Shown here: positions 9,834 to 22,300 of the stretch, piece by piece
Position numbering within the stretch: the first letter of the stretch is position 1
Layout: each line of letters opens with the position of its first letter
Assembly: GCA_003996215.1 (NCBI GenBank)
Contig: QJPP01000833.1
Coordinates: 1-64,000, forward strand
From: Jaltomata sinuosa
Taxonomy: Eukaryota > Streptophyta > Magnoliopsida > Solanales > Solanaceae
DNA: 64,000 nt
Direction: 5' to 3'
Notes under the pieces: model-generated
What the model was told of the DNA's origin: nothing
Database searches by the model: none
What the model saw: the letters and a program-made list of their open reading frames with translations, nothing else
Made by a program: the position numbers and the translations under genes

Positions 9834-11080
9834 TGTTGACACCCAATTTTGGCCCTCCTTTTTCCCATAATTAATTTTTATATGCTTCTTAATCCCGAGG
9901 ACTTTTCCAAAATGATTTTCTTATTTTTATATTAATTTTTTATAAATTTTGGCACCAATAATCATTTTTTAAAATGATTTCCTTTACTTTTTATAATAAT
10001 AATTACTAATAATATTGTATCTTATAAAATTACCCCAAAAATATTTTATAATTCATTCTCTTTAACAAAATATTGGTATAGTAACTTTTATTTCAAACTC
10101 TAAATGAAATTTTGTCGTATCGCTATAGTATTTCCTAAATACAGTTCTATCGATTGAGGATCGCGATTACGTGTATCAAAATTATTTTTAAGTCAACTAT
10201 ATACGTATTGAAAATTAATTGGGATGAAAGAAGCATCGTTAAATTAATTAAGTGGAAAAACGATTAGGGAAAATTACATTTTTTCTACAAACTAATTCAT
10301 TTACCAATTTTTGGGCCAAATTCTTATTATCTTTCAGCCAATTATATACCCAAAACTCCCTAGCCCACTACCTAATTACCTAACCCAGCCCAAAACGCCC
10401 CTGACCCGGCCCAAATTCCCCACTAAACACACCCCTAATCCCTTTTCTCTCCATTTCGTCCAAACCAAACAAACCCCTCACCCTCCCAACAACCGACCGA
10501 CAACCCCCCATCCCAAACCCTGCTGCCCGTCGCCCTCACCACCAAAGACCCGCCGGATTTCGCTTCGTACCGGCCTTTTTTAAGTATATATTTTTATAAA
10601 TCATAAAGTTCTACCTATTTTAACGATAAAAGTATTTGCTATTTAACTTTCATATATTTTGACATGAACGTACATATGTTTCATCTTTTTACCATAAGCA
10701 TATTTTATATCTTTGCCTATTGTAGTGGCATGTGTCATATACTTTGAGTTTTTTCTTTAAATTATTAAAACACGTTTTTATCACCCCTTTTTTAGCAAAT
10801 AATGAGCAAATAACTTTCCCAAATATTGTTTCTAAACTGAGTTTAAGGACTATCTTCGGATAGGCTCTGAAGGGTGCCTAACACCTTCCCTTCGAGTAAC
10901 CAAAACTCTTACTCAGAATCTCAAACGTTTTCGCAGACTAAAAACAGAGTTTTACAAAAAAAAATGGTTTCCTAAGTTTCCTAAAATTTAGGTGGCGACT
11001 CTAAACCCTTTTCCAAAACAAAGGCAGAAAGAGCCGGATGTTGCAAGCATATTTTGGCCAGTTCAAAATAGGGCGCGACA
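9834..11080 (+). repeat. 3' long terminal repeat, 1247 bp
   Basis: It starts TGTTGACACCC after the purine tract and ends GGGCGCGACA, giving TG...CA termini. The 5' LTR is outside the window, so LTR identity cannot be measured. A proline-rich open stretch at 10311-10583 is in C-rich DNA and is not taken as a gene. The five bases after the end are ccagg; the matching TSD would be upstream of the window. Confidence 0.85.
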
Positions 11081-11709
11081 CCAGGCAATAAGTTATGTCC
11101 CATAGACAACAACTGACACTACCAGATTGTCTTTTTATTTATTAGATTGTGTACAACATTTGCCTTAAAGGCAAGACTGATCGATGTTGGAATTCGTATT
11201 TAAAAAAAGCAAGAATGATAAATATATCTGTAGAGTAGAGTATTAAATAACCAAATAAGCTTTAGAAAAAAAGAACAATTGCTAAAAACAAAAGAATATT
11301 AGGACAAAGACAAGTCAAATATTGCATTATTTTCTGTTCAAGTGATGGGACATACGCATAATTATATATTAGGATAGAATGTGGTCATACCATATCACCC
11401 AAAGATTGATTACAAGTAGCAAGCGTCCAGAACCAGTCCTTTGTCTCCACAACACAAGAGCCAAAAAGAAAGCATTTAGATAGCTCATTTTCGTCCCCTT
11501 TATACAGAGTTTTCGCACTTGTAAAACATGGAAAAAGAACACAGTAAGAATATTAACATAAGTAAAAGAATCAAAACATTAAAAGCTAAAAGTGAGTAAA
11601 GCTACCGTTTTGACCCATTCAGCCCTTCCTCGACAAATTTCCAAAATGCACAGCTCAAAGGTGACATGACATCAAATGCATCAAAATCGCTAACGAAAGG
11701 GTGGTTCAC

Positions 11710-13419
11710 CTAAAAAGTACTAGATGACCCCGAATCAAAATCGACTACATATGGAGATTTAGCTAATTGTCCGGAAAATTTCTTTCGAATCAATTTTTCA
11801 GGAGTGGTGTCTTTTACTTCTACTACCATGGGAGATGGTTCAGTTATGGGCGTGGTAGTCCTTGCTCTTCTAGTGTATGTTTTTTTCTTCGATGGAGAGG
11901 GTTTTTTTTTCAATAGAGAGGGTTGGAGATGAGTACTTGGCTGCTCATCATGCTGAAAAATGTAAAAAGGGATTAAACTTGGCAAAAGATGCAACCATAA
12001 AGTAATAAAAAAACAAAAAATATAAATATTCCTCAAACCAAAATAAGAACTACACTAATTTGTGAAACACATACAGCCTGCTCAGGTTGAGGGTCTTTGA
12101 CAGCAGGATGAATTGTAGCAAGGGGTACAGAGTAAGTAGCAATAATATCCAAGATTAATGAATCAATATCGTCTCCATTGACAACAGGAACAAGCTGTTA
12201 TTTAACAACATAACACATTATATTATAGGCATCAGTTCAATAAACTTAATGTGTTCCCTATAATTTGTGACATTTAATTAAAATAATTTATGTCTCATTG
12301 GCAATACTTCACACTACTCTCACTATGCCTAACAAAGAAGCAAAACTTAGCTTAGGGACTTTAAACTAGAGTCATTATGTCTAATTTATGACTTATAAGT
12401 CTATAAATGTTGCCTTAGAGGAAAAAGTTAGTTCATGAACTTCAGAAAACATATCTTATGCCCCATAGGCAACACTTTACACTGCTTCATTAAGTCTGGT
12501 TGTTTAAAATATTCTGTAACTATTGTCTCTGAGGCAAAACCTTAATTGACAGACCAATAAAGAAGGATCACTGTCCATGTGCAATATTTTCAGCTAGCTC
12601 ATTGAGTCTGATATATCAAATAATCTATAATGCTTGCCTAAGAGATGTATGGATATAAACAAACAATTATTTCTTTCTTTTTTAAGAAAGAAGAATAAAT
12701 AGTGATCCAACACATCAATCATCTTAAAATTTATTTTGTTTGAAAACAGGTTGCATCAATGACTTGATAGTATTAAGAAAGATGCAAAAAAAGAATAAGT
12801 AGACCAAGTGTGCTACACTTACAGATTTCTCATCTTTTGTAGATTCCTCAGCATCATCACATTGTTCATGCACCCTTGCATCACCATCTTCTTCAGTTGG
12901 TACATCACCAACTTGTTCAGCTGGTGCAATATTACCAACATTCAACTCTAAATCAATATCTCCACAAGGAATCACATTGTCCCATGGGCAAGAGTTGATG
13001 CTACCATGATTGTGTTTTTACCTATAACATACTCTACAACTCTTGCCTTCAAGGCAAGATTAGCCAAAAGGACTTTTAAGAGAACAAGCTAGGCTCCATG
13101 GGCAAGAGTTGATGCTTCCAGATTGTGTTTTTACCTATAAGATACTCTACAAATCTTGCCTTCAAGGCAAGCGTAGCCAAAAAGACTTTTTAAGAGAACA
13201 AGTTAGACACAATCTATATTCTATTCCCTTGCCAGATAAGGCAACAATTGACACTAGAATATTTGTGTTTTATTTAATAGATAAGCCATAACAGTTGCCT
13301 CAAAGGCAAGAGTTAAACCTAGAAAAATAAGACAACACAACAAATAAAAAAATTAATGGCAGGAACAATGGAATACGAACACTTACAGTTAAACTCACAA
13401 ACTTTTTTCTTCGTTCCAT
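11710..13419 (-). pseudogene. split minus-strand gene of unknown function inside the element
   Basis: Four exon-like blocks share phase 0. A is 13387-13419 (MERRKKFVSLT, donor GTAAGT). B is 12823 to at least 13000 (acidic, ends KDEKS, donor GTAAGT). C is 12075-12194 (40 codons, starts LVPVVNGDD, acceptor AACAG, donor GTATGT). D is 11710-11952 (acceptor TTTTTCAG, basic KKK/RRAR stretches, ends in the serine-rich SGSSSTF and a stop). The acceptor of B was not settled. The serine-rich, basic linker style recalls Ulp1-type passenger genes of plant MULEs, but no protease domain is seen, so the function is unknown. Being joined in phase, it may be or have been expressed. Confidence 0.4.
12982..13206 (+). 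repeat. two tandem copies of a 114-bp unit with TTGCC...GGCAA palindromes
   Basis: CCATGGGCAAGAGTTGATGC starts at 12982 and 13096. Each unit carries the palindrome CTTGCCTTCAAGGCAAG. Degenerate relatives (TTTGCCTTAAAGGCAAGA near 11160, GTTGCCTCAAAGGCAAGA near 13291, CCCCATAGGCAA near 12461) are scattered across the minus-strand gene, mostly in its introns. Confidence 0.85.
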
Positions 13420-13553
13420 TGATAGGATGAGGAGATGAACTGAACAGATTGGACTATAGAGAAATTTGGTAGGCAGAGAGAAGAGAGGCCAGAGACACCT
13501 GGAGAAACGGAGAGAAATCACATAAAAGAGAACGATGGAGAGACTGAAACAAA

Positions 13554-13635
13554 GGAGAAGAAGAAGAAAAACAGAGGCGAAGAAGAAGAAGAAGAAAAAC
13601 GTCTGAAACAGAGGCGAAGAAGAAGAAGAAAAGCG
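13554..13635 (+). repeat. GAA/GAAG microsatellite
   Basis: This is a run of GAAGAAGAAG-type repeats interrupted by a short duplicated block (acgtctgaaacagaggcg), in the presumed 5' leader of the minus-strand gene. Confidence 0.9.
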
Positions 13636-13792
13636 TCTATTTCAGACTCGTGTGAAGAATAGGCAATGAAGGGCAAAACGGTACTTTTAAGTACACATAA
13701 AGGTGACAGATGGTATTCCTTGAATACTTTAATTATGGGGGGTAAATATTGAAGACCACTCCCTTAAAGGGACACCCCGTGTAATTTCCTGA

Positions 13793-13938
13793 CAATTGAT
13801 TCCAGGGTTAAACCAAAAGGGACAAAACGTTTTACCTCACTTGTGGGGCCAGTACACTTTGTTTTGAAGTAAAAGTACCTGACCCACAATTGAGGTAAAA
13901 ACATTTTGTTCCTTTTGATCTAACCTTGTAATCAGTTG
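13793..13938 (+). mobile_element. foldback MITE, about 146 bp
   Basis: The left arm from CAATTGATTCCAGGGTTAAA pairs over about 60 bases with the right arm ending in TAATCAGTTG. The arms match at roughly 85 percent by eye. The centre is about 20 bp (actttgttttgaag). It abuts the MULE-like end at 13789. Confidence 0.75.
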
Positions 13939-14150
13939 CCGTTTGACATTTTTACTTCAAAAAATTGCCTTCCTCCATATTGAAGAATAATCAAATAAAT
14001 ATATACTAATCTGAGAAGTAGGATTGATTGTTTTGGTTTATCTCACCAGGACCCATTATTATTCAACACTAGTTTTGTAGCCTCAAGTGATTATATTGTT
14101 TTGGCAATTCCAATCATGCATTGTTGTATATTTTCCTCATCTAATTTATA

Positions 14151-14511
14151 GTCTGTTTAACCAAGTTTATTTTTTTTCTTATAAAGTAATTATTTTTTTA
14201 AAAATTATTTATTTTTAAAAAGCGAGGTATTTGACCAAACTTTTGGAAGAAAATAAGTGCATCTAGAGTAGCAAAAACTGTTTTTCAAAAGCTAAAAATA
14301 TAGTTTTTCCTTAAAAGTACTTTTGAGAAAAATACATTGAAAAACACTTTTAAAAAGCCTGGCCAAACACTGATGTTGCTTCTCAAAAGTGCTTTTTAAA
14401 TTTATTAGCCAGATACAACTTCTCACACAAAATACTTTTTTGACAAACACTTTTGAAAAAAAATATTTTTCAAAATAAGATGATTTTAAAAGTTTGACCA
14501 AACAAACTATT
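14151..14511 (+). mobile_element. MITE-like element with degenerate inverted ends
   Basis: The left end AGTCTGTTTAACCAAG is an approximate inverse of the right end TTTGACCAAACAAACT. The body is A/T-rich with repeated AAAAGTGCTTTT-type blocks. It resembles hAT-type MITEs common in Solanaceae, but the family is not certain. Confidence 0.5.
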
Positions 14512-15453
14512 AATCTTGGATCGATCATTATCAACGACACACTAACAACGTAACTCAGACGGGTCATCGTAGGCTAGGTCGGAATGGGTCTTGACTCGTT
14601 TATTGTCTTAACTTATTTTGACTCCCACCTCCCAAATTTAATCCAACTCGTTCAATTATCACCCCTGATCCTAACTAGTAAATCACGCACAAACAAAGCC
14701 AGCAACATGCATTTGCCGCTGACAATTTTATACCATCACTCACGGGTCTTCCATTCACCATTCAATGTCGATCACATGCATTTTATATATTGCAGTAGAA
14801 CATTCTCAAAAGAACAACAATTATAAAGATAATTAGGTGTGCTACAATTATATTACATAAATATTTATTGATGTTACTACACAATTCCACATGCAACACC
14901 ACATCTTCACAACATTCTCCACAATCAGTTCCATCAGCTCCATAACCAAAATCACAATTCTCGTGGATTTTCATAACCCTGTTGTGCCAAAATGGGATAT
15001 GCACTTAAAATGGATGTCCGAGTTAAGATATATATCATGACCGATAAGGAAATAGATCAAGTAATCTGTTTCTTTAGCCAAGAAAAAACATCTCTAGTTT
15101 GCATGGTCCAATCATTGATCGCAATTTTTTTTATAATAAATTGGGTAGGCCGCTAGTATAATTCCCTAGCCATGATTTTGTTATTTGTTGGAATAAACAT
15201 AATCTAGGAATAATATAGGATGTATTTTTTCGATGGTTAGAAATAGAAAGAGTAAATACGATTTTCAATACTTTGCTTATGCACAACTACAAAGTACTAA
15301 ACATTTTAATTGGATTAGATTAATATCAATGGATCCTTTATTAATCATTCATTGAGTGATAAATAATTATAAGTGAAGGAGACAAACGATTTAAATAACG
15401 GAAGATTCAATATTTCAAAATTATATCGAGAATGACTGGAAAGGTGGAAACAA
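14512..15453 (+). other. AT-rich intergenic DNA, no feature recognised
   Basis: No domain, repeat or splice pattern was recognised. A 73-codon minus-strand open stretch at 14783-15004 has a cysteine-rich centre (DCGECCEDV) and is not taken as a gene. Confidence 0.4.
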
Positions 15454-15558
15454 CAACAACAACATACCCAGTATATTCCCACAAAGTGGGGTCTGGGGAG
15501 GGTAGAGCGTACGCAGTCCATACCACTACCTCAGAGGTGAGGTAGAGAGGTTGTTTTC
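15454..15558 (-). mobile_element. 105-bp tail-only retroposon (TS/RTE-type 3' end) with TSD
   Basis: Read on the minus strand it ends in the block CCCCACTTTGTGGGAATATA followed by CTGGGTATG and a TTG repeat. The direct repeat gaaaggtggaaacaa at 15439-15453 and 15559-15573 is a perfect 15-bp TSD. It holds no tRNA-like head and no coding part, only the tail also found at the ends of the RTE LINEs in this window. Confidence 0.85.
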
Positions 15559-16150
15559 GAAAGGTGGAAACAAGATCGTATATAATTTGATCATTATGAA
15601 CAAATTCTTAAAACGTGACTCAGAGTAACGACTTTAAAATCAGTCAATTATTCCATGCTGGCAGAGTTCGTAAGTTGTTATTGACAGTAACGAATTAATG
15701 AAACGTTACCACTGGTAACGTTTTATGTTTGTTTACTCCGTCAGATTCTTGCTTTTTGCCATTGAATTCTTTTGAATAAAATAATATCTAAAACGTTACA
15801 GTCAACTACGTTTATACTAGTTTTGTAAAGTTTCAAAAAAATGTACTATTTTAGTGAATTGGTTTACATAATGACTTACTTTGGTCAAAAATTCCCCAGT
15901 ATTCCACATTCACTACACCTTAAACAACCAACAAACTCCAGAGAAATATTTAAGTCTCCTTCAAATTTCTTTCATGTTTTTTCCAATGTTTTCTATATGA
16001 TTCGAGTGTATGATTATGTCTTCACCAGTTTAAATCTCCTTCAAAATACGTTCTTATTTTTTCTGTCATTCTATGTATCATTCATGTGTTGTTTGATTCA
16101 AGTGTATGATTATGTCTTCTCTAACTTAAGTCTTCTCCAAATTTCCTTTT
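15559..16150 (+). other. AT-rich DNA with short local repeats
   Basis: GTGTATGATTATGTCTTC-type blocks occur at about 16007, 16106 and, diverged, 16232, giving an irregular local repeat of about 100-125 bp that runs into the start of the tandem duplication. No gene is supported. Confidence 0.5.
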
Positions 16151-16273
16151 TTTTTTTTTTTGGTTATTCACGATATGATCCATGTTTTATTTGTCAATTT
16201 TATTTCAAGTTAAAATCTTTCATTCTCTGAAGTGTATGACTATGTATTCTCCAATTTAAGAATGTAACATTTC

Positions 16274-16785
16274 ATGCAATGGACTACCGAGCAGTTTCAT
16301 TACATTATGTTTGACATCAATGGACACCCAAGAGCAGGCTATATAGTTGAACTAAGACAATACATAATATTGGTTGTGAATAGTGACGGTCCATGTGTTA
16401 ATCATGAGCACTATACACACGTGATTGATGGTGAGCTCAAGATACCATGTTTGATTTACATTAACTAAATTTAAATAATCTTTCATATGTTTTAATTGGT
16501 ACCAAAAGAGCTCGAATTATGGGGAAAGTTCAATATAACAACATTCAGCACAGGATTGTCACCAGCAACCTCTACAGAATAAGAATTAAAAAAAAATCAA
16601 TGCACCAACTTAGACGAAAACTTAGTATCCGCTTGATCTGTCGTAATACTCGTCTTCCACATTGTGTGAATATCGAGCAAGAGACATTCCCCGATTTTGA
16701 TTACGACACGTCCTTTGATGATCTCCGATCGTCGATGCTTTTAAAGAAAAAACATGCGACAACTTTGTTTGTCAAGATCTACTAA
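16274..16785 (+). CDS. pair of small unrecognised open frames in copy 1 (16274-16468, 16519-16785)
   Basis: The first frame has 64 codons (contains INGHPRAGYIVELRQYI) and the second 88 codons (starts MGKVQYNNIQ, basic middle RRKLSIRLICRNT, acidic FDDLRSS near the end). I recognise no family. Near the start of the first frame a one-T difference from copy 2 changes which ATG is in frame. The compositions look protein-like, but preservation may only reflect the recent duplication. They may be exons or a relic. Confidence 0.2.
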
Positions 16786-18344
16786 ATATTTAATCTAACT
16801 TTAGCCTTTTGCAAACATAAATAATAATTTAACTTCAGTTTTATGGTCAAATTCTTGAACCAATTTTTGAAAATGAGAAAAAGAAAAACCCCAATTCTTA
16901 CATCAAAATCTGAAAATAGAGATTCAGTTGAAACTTAATCAAAATAAAATGAATATACAACAAACAATAATATTTGAAAACGAGAAAAAATCAGTCCCGA
17001 AAAAACTTATTTTTATTATATAACTAGTCATTCGTACGTGTTTATAGTTTATAGATTTATATGTAAAGCGTCACTATCTTATTATATAGCTTGAAAAAGA
17101 TTCTTTCAAGTTAATAAAATATTAGTCATTTGTTGTAATACAATACATTGGTTCTTGTTCTCAAAAATCTTATCGGTAGATAATAAGTTTTAAGTAATTT
17201 AATTATTTTAAACTTAATTTAATTCAAAGTTTTAAAATATCAAATAAATTCTACTGTCATCTAATTAAAAGCTTAAGAATTTGAGAAGGGAATTTACTAC
17301 ATTCCTATTAATGTCATTACTATAATAAAAAAATTTGATAAGTAACTGTCTATTAAATACAAAAAGACTGTTTACAAAGCCGTAGCAATCTCAACATTGA
17401 ATTGCTATCAAGTAGAGAAGAAAAAATTCAAAGACTATAACAGTATGGAAGTAAATAAATTAGAATAGCATATGTTGTAGCCTAGTTCTAATTTCCAGGG
17501 GAGCCCTCACATTATAAATGTAGGTTATATGTTACCTCTCTTGCCAAATTAAATATTATAACACTTCATCGTTTGAGGAGTGGTGCCACTCTACGATTAT
17601 AGTCAGCTATTAATGCGCAAATTTCTCTTTCTTTCTTTTCTATTAGTCGATCGCTGGCGCCCCGATCAGTTAGTCAATTTTTGTACCTGTTTTTAAATAT
17701 TCTCTGATTTCTCTCCATTCACATAGCATGGACAAACTTCGTATACACCATTCATTAATTGTAACTTTGTAATATATGCACTAATATTTTTTAGTGGTTA
17801 TAAAAAAAAATTGCTGAAAAATTAAAATTAATTGTAATTTGAGATGTTGAAATAAAGGCTTAATAATATGAGAAAAAAAGATTTAATGCATTCCTATGTC
17901 ATCATACAAGAAATGAGTTAGGTTGGGTTGGTTTAAAATCAACCCAGTATGAAATTATCTTGTGCACAACCCATAAGATTTTGGACGAATTGTATGGGGT
18001 GAAAATGAATTGGGCCGGCTAGACCAACTAATTGGGCCGGTCAAAGGGATAACAGCCTACAACAACGCCATCTCGAGAGCGAGCCCACATGAGGAGGGGA
18101 CTTCTCGAGCGGAGTTAAGATAGCCCGAGAGGACCATCGATAGACACTACACACAAAGGACAGACAAAGAGGACGTTGTGTCAGAATATTCAGGTGTGCG
18201 GGCAACGCCTGGCAGAACTGTGTCAGACGCAGCAGACTAGGCTGGCATCTTCCAATGGCTCGAGGACAAGTGACGATCATCCATTAGACACAGTAATATG
18301 GGCCTAGCAAGGCAGTGCTATTCCTTTTGCTCCAAGGAATGATT

Positions 18345-18420
18345 CGTACACTATAAATAAAGACCCCCTCCCTCATTGTAACGGATTCACTCTTGGCTAG
18401 CTCAAAACCTAAATATAATA
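18345..18420 (+). promoter_or_regulatory. TATA-type core promoter candidate, copy 1
   Basis: CACTATAAATAAAGACCCCC lies about 30 bp before a C/T-rich start-like region, followed by AATAAAAT. The arrangement resembles the U3/R part of an LTR. No LTR ends or primer site were found, so the source is open. Copy 2 has the same at about 21490. Confidence 0.4.
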
Positions 18421-19382
18421 AAATCTCTCTCGCTTGGTTCTTAAGCTTGTTTTGTATTTTCTTAGATTTTCTCTTAGTTCTTACTGTTTATTGCTATTAC
18501 GCTTGCTTATTTACTGTTGTCGGTCATGATTCACTCATAGTTAGGAGGATCGAACACCTCACCGGTGTCTCAAATTTGTTCCTTATCTTTGCCTTGTTCA
18601 TTTACTGTGTGTTTCATTTACGATTATTTCCTTTTGTAAACTTACGTCCCTAACAACGAAGCTAAAGCCGTAACGCGTGCTCTTGATCCACAAACAAATC
18701 TAATTATCCCAAATCAACGGTAAACATGGATCATCAATTTTTAGGCCATATTTGACACCCTTAAATACAACTATCAATGTCTATTTGTCTATTTAACATT
18801 TTCCTTTGGTACCAACTCTCAATAATCACAATAACGTAAGCAAAACGAAAAAAAAAAAAAAGAGCAACAAGAATATCTCAAATAAACTCCATAAGCTCAT
18901 AGTATGGAATAACAGTCTACTAAACCAACCCAAGACTCAATTGTCACGTGTACAAGAGCGATTTCTATTCAAAAATGATAAAATTGCAATACACAGTTGT
19001 CGAAGAAGTAAATAAGACAGAAATGAAAGATAGAGGGAAACTTTCGAACATAGGAGCTCATGGTAGCTTCGAAATCAATGACTCCGCACGATCAAGAGCC
19101 GCCCTGATAACTTATACCGGAATTTACATCAGAAAGATGAAGAAACGTAGAGTGAACATAAATCACTAGTACTCAGTAGGCATCATAGGTTGACCAAGCT
19201 CAAGTAGTTACTATATCGGATAAAGAATGTTAAAAAATAATTCTATACGCCGAAAAGTTTCAACAGTTTAATAATACAATCAATAAAGAGTACTTTGGAC
19301 GGACATGCCTCCTACACGGGGCTAAGTTACCCAATTTTATAACTTAATTGCTCATGTTGGACCTTTGATAGTTGATAATGTT

Positions 19383-22300
19383 TTTTTTTTTTGGTTATTC
19401 ACGATATGATCCATGTTTTATTTGTCAATTTTATTTCAAGTTAAAATCTTTCATTCTCTGAAGTGTATGATTATGTATTCTCCAATTTAAGAATGTAACA
19501 TTTCATGCAATGGACTACCGAGCAGTTTCATTACATTATGTTGACATCAATGGACACCCAAGAGCTGGCTATATAGTTGAACTAAGACAATACATAATAT
19601 TGGTTGTGAATAGTGACGGCCCATGTGTTAATCATGAGCACTATACACACGTGATTGATGGCGAGCTCAAGATACCATGTTTGATTTACATTAACTAAAT
19701 TTAAATAATCTTTCATTTATGTTTTAATTGGTACCAAAAGAGCTCGAATTATGGGGAAAGTTCAATATAACAACATTCAGCACAGGATTGTCACCAGCAA
19801 CCTCTACAGAATAAGAATTAAAAAAACATCAATGCACCAACTTAGACGAAAACTTAGTATCCGCTTGATCTGTCGTAATACTCATCTTCCACATTGTGTG
19901 AATATCGAGCAAGACACATTCCCCGATCGTGATTACGACACATCCTTTGATGATCTCCGATCGTCGATGCTTTTAAAGAAAAAATATGCGACAACTTTGT
20001 TTGTCAAGATCTACTAAATATTTAATCTAACTTTAGCCTTTTGCAAACATAAATAATAATTTAACGTCAGTTTTAAGATCAAATTCTTGAACCAATTTTT
20101 GAAAATGAGAAAAAGAAAACCCCAATTCTTACATCAAAATCTGAAAATAGAGATTCAGTTGAAAGTTAATCAAAATAAAATGAATATACAACAAACAATA
20201 ATATTTGAAAACGAGAAAAAATTAGTCCCGAAAAAGGTTATTTTTATTATATAACTAGCCATTCGTACGTGTTTATAGTTTATAGATTTATATGTAAAGC
20301 GTCACTATCTTATTATATAACTTGAAAAAGATTCTTTCAAGTTAATAAAATATTAGTCATTTGTTGTAATACAATACATTGGTTCTTGTTCTCAAAAATC
20401 TTATCGGTAGATAATAAGTTTTAAGTAATTTAATTTTTTTTAAACTTAATTTAATTCAAAGTTTTAAAATATCAAATAAATTCTACTGTCATCTAATTAA
20501 AAGCTTAAGAATTTGAGAAGGGAATTTACTACATTCCTATTAATATCATTACTATAATAAAAGGCACTTTTCTAAATATTAATTATAAATTTTTTGATAA
20601 CTAACTATCTATTAAATACCAAAAGACTGTTTACAAAGCCATAGCAATCTCAACATTGAATTGCTATCAAGTAGAGAAGAAAAAATTCAAAGACTATAAC
20701 AGTATGGAAGTAAATAAATTAGAATAGCATATGTTGTAGCCTAGTTCTAATTTCCAGGGGAGCCCTCACATTATAAATATAGGTTATATGTTACCTCTCT
20801 TGCCAAATTAAATATTATAATTTTTGCACCTGTTTTTAAATATTCTCTGATTTCTCTCCATTCACATAGCATGGACAAACTTCGTATACACCATTCATTA
20901 ATTGTAACTTTGTAATATATGCACTAATATTTTTTAGTGGTTATAAAAAAAAATTGCTGAAAAATTAAAATTAATTGTAATTTGAGATGTTGAAATAAAG
21001 GCTTAATAATATGAAAAAAAAGATTTAATGCATTCCTATGTCATCATACAAGAAGTGAGTTAGGTTGGGTTGGTTTAAAATCAACCCAGTATGAAATTAT
21101 CTTGTGCACAACCCATAAGATTTTGGACGGATTGTATGGGGTAAAAATGAATTGGGCCGGCTAGCCCAACTAATTGGGCCGGTCAAAGGGATAACAGCCT
21201 ACAACAACGCCATCTCGAGAGCGAGCCCACACGAGGAGGGGACTTCTCGAGCGGAGTTAAGATAGCTCGAGAGGACTATCGATAGAGACTACACACAAAG
21301 GACAGACAAAGAGGACGTTGTGTCAGAATATTCAGGTGTGCAGGCAACGCCTGGCAGAACTGTGTCAGACGCAGCAGACTAGACTGGCATCTTCCAATGG
21401 CTCGAGGACAAGTGACGACCATCCATTAGACACAGTACTATGGGCCTAGCAAGGTAGTGCTATTCCTTTTGCTCCAAGGAATGATTCGTACACTATAAAT
21501 AAATAAAAACCTCCCTCATTGTAACGGATTCACTCTTGGCTAGCTCAAAACCTAAATATAATAAAATCTCTCTCGCTTGGTTCTTAAGCTTGTTTTGTAT
21601 TTTCTTAGATTTTCTCTTAGTTCTTACTGTTTATTGCTATTACGCTTGCTTATTTACTGTTGTCGGCCATGATTCGCTCATAGTTAGGAGGATCGAACAC
21701 CTCACCGGTGTCTCAAATTTGTTCCTTATCTTTTCCTTGTTGATTTACTGTGTGTTTCATTTACGATTTTTTCCTTTTGTAAACTTACGTCCCTAACAAC
21801 GAAGCTAAAATCGTAACGCGTGCTCTTGATCCACAAACAAATCTAATTGTCCCAAATCGACCGTAAACATGGATCATCAATTTTCAGGCCATATTTGACA
21901 CCCTTAAATGCAACTATCAATGTCTATTTGTCTATTTAACATTTTCCTGTGGTACCAACTCTCAATAATCACAATAACGTAAGCAAAACGAAAAAAAAAA
22001 AAGAGCAACAAGAATATCTCAAATAAACTCCATAAGCTCATAGTATGGAATAACAGTCTACTAAACCAACCCAAGACTCAATTGTCACGTGTACAAGAGC
22101 GATTTCTATTCAAAAATGACAAAATTGCAATACACAGTTGTCGAAGAAGTAAATAAGACAGAAATGAAAGATAGAGGGAAACTTTCGAACATAGGAGCTC
22201 ATGGTAGCTTCGAAATCAATGACTCCGCACGATCAAGAGCCGCCCTAATAACTCATACCGGAATTTACATCAGAAAGATGAAGAAACGTAGGGTGAACAT

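Larger units (their letters stand above)
1..11080 (+). mobile_element. Ty3/gypsy LTR retrotransposon, Tat/Ogre-like, 5' part outside window
   Basis: The order seen is gag, aspartic protease, G-patch, reverse transcriptase, RNase H, a second archaeal-type RNase H, integrase, a long 3' untranslated region with tandem arrays, a polypurine stretch and a 3' LTR. The second RNase H before integrase and a variable array-rich 3' region are known hallmarks of the Tat lineage, which includes Ogre. The 5' LTR, primer site and start of gag lie before base 1. Gag and integrase each carry a frameshift, so this copy is non-autonomous. The LTR ends at 11080 in gggcgcgaca. The flanking DNA resembles the neighbouring MULE-like relic, so the element probably inserted into it. 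The lineage call is by domain order, not by tree. Confidence 0.92.
11081..13789 (-). mobile_element. relic of a terminal-inverted-repeat element, probably Mutator-like
   Basis: On the minus strand the right end begins GGAAATTACACGGGGTGTCC (13789 downward), followed by a GAAGAAG-rich leader and a split gene. This end style is common for plant Mutator-like elements that carry passenger genes. The other end is not in this segment, because the LTR retrotransposon interrupts it at 11080. The family call is inference; no transposase domain is visible. Confidence 0.4.
16151..19297 (+). repeat. tandem segmental duplication, copy 1 (about 3.1 kb)
   Basis: From the T-run before ggttattcacg to gagtactttg this segment matches 19383-22438 closely by eye, with scattered substitutions and few indels. 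Copy 1 has about 105 bp extra at 17573-17678 (around cgctggcgccccgatcag). It lacks about 25 bp present near 20570 in copy 2. It includes a pair of unrecognised small open frames, a GC-richer promoter-like block near 18000-18420, and otherwise AT-rich DNA. No transposon termini were recognised. Confidence 0.93.

Noticed and set aside
10311..10583. Proline-rich open frame inside the LTR
   Set aside because: It lies in C-rich LTR sequence with no domain, no codon pattern and no splice context.
14783..15004. Cysteine-containing small minus-strand frame as a secreted peptide
   Set aside because: It has no signal peptide at its start, the hydrophobic part is at the wrong end, and no relatives are recognised.
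18041..18653. Open frames around the LTR-like block in the duplicated unit
   Set aside because: They have no domain, include leader-like C/T-rich sequence, and their near identity in both copies follows from recent duplication.
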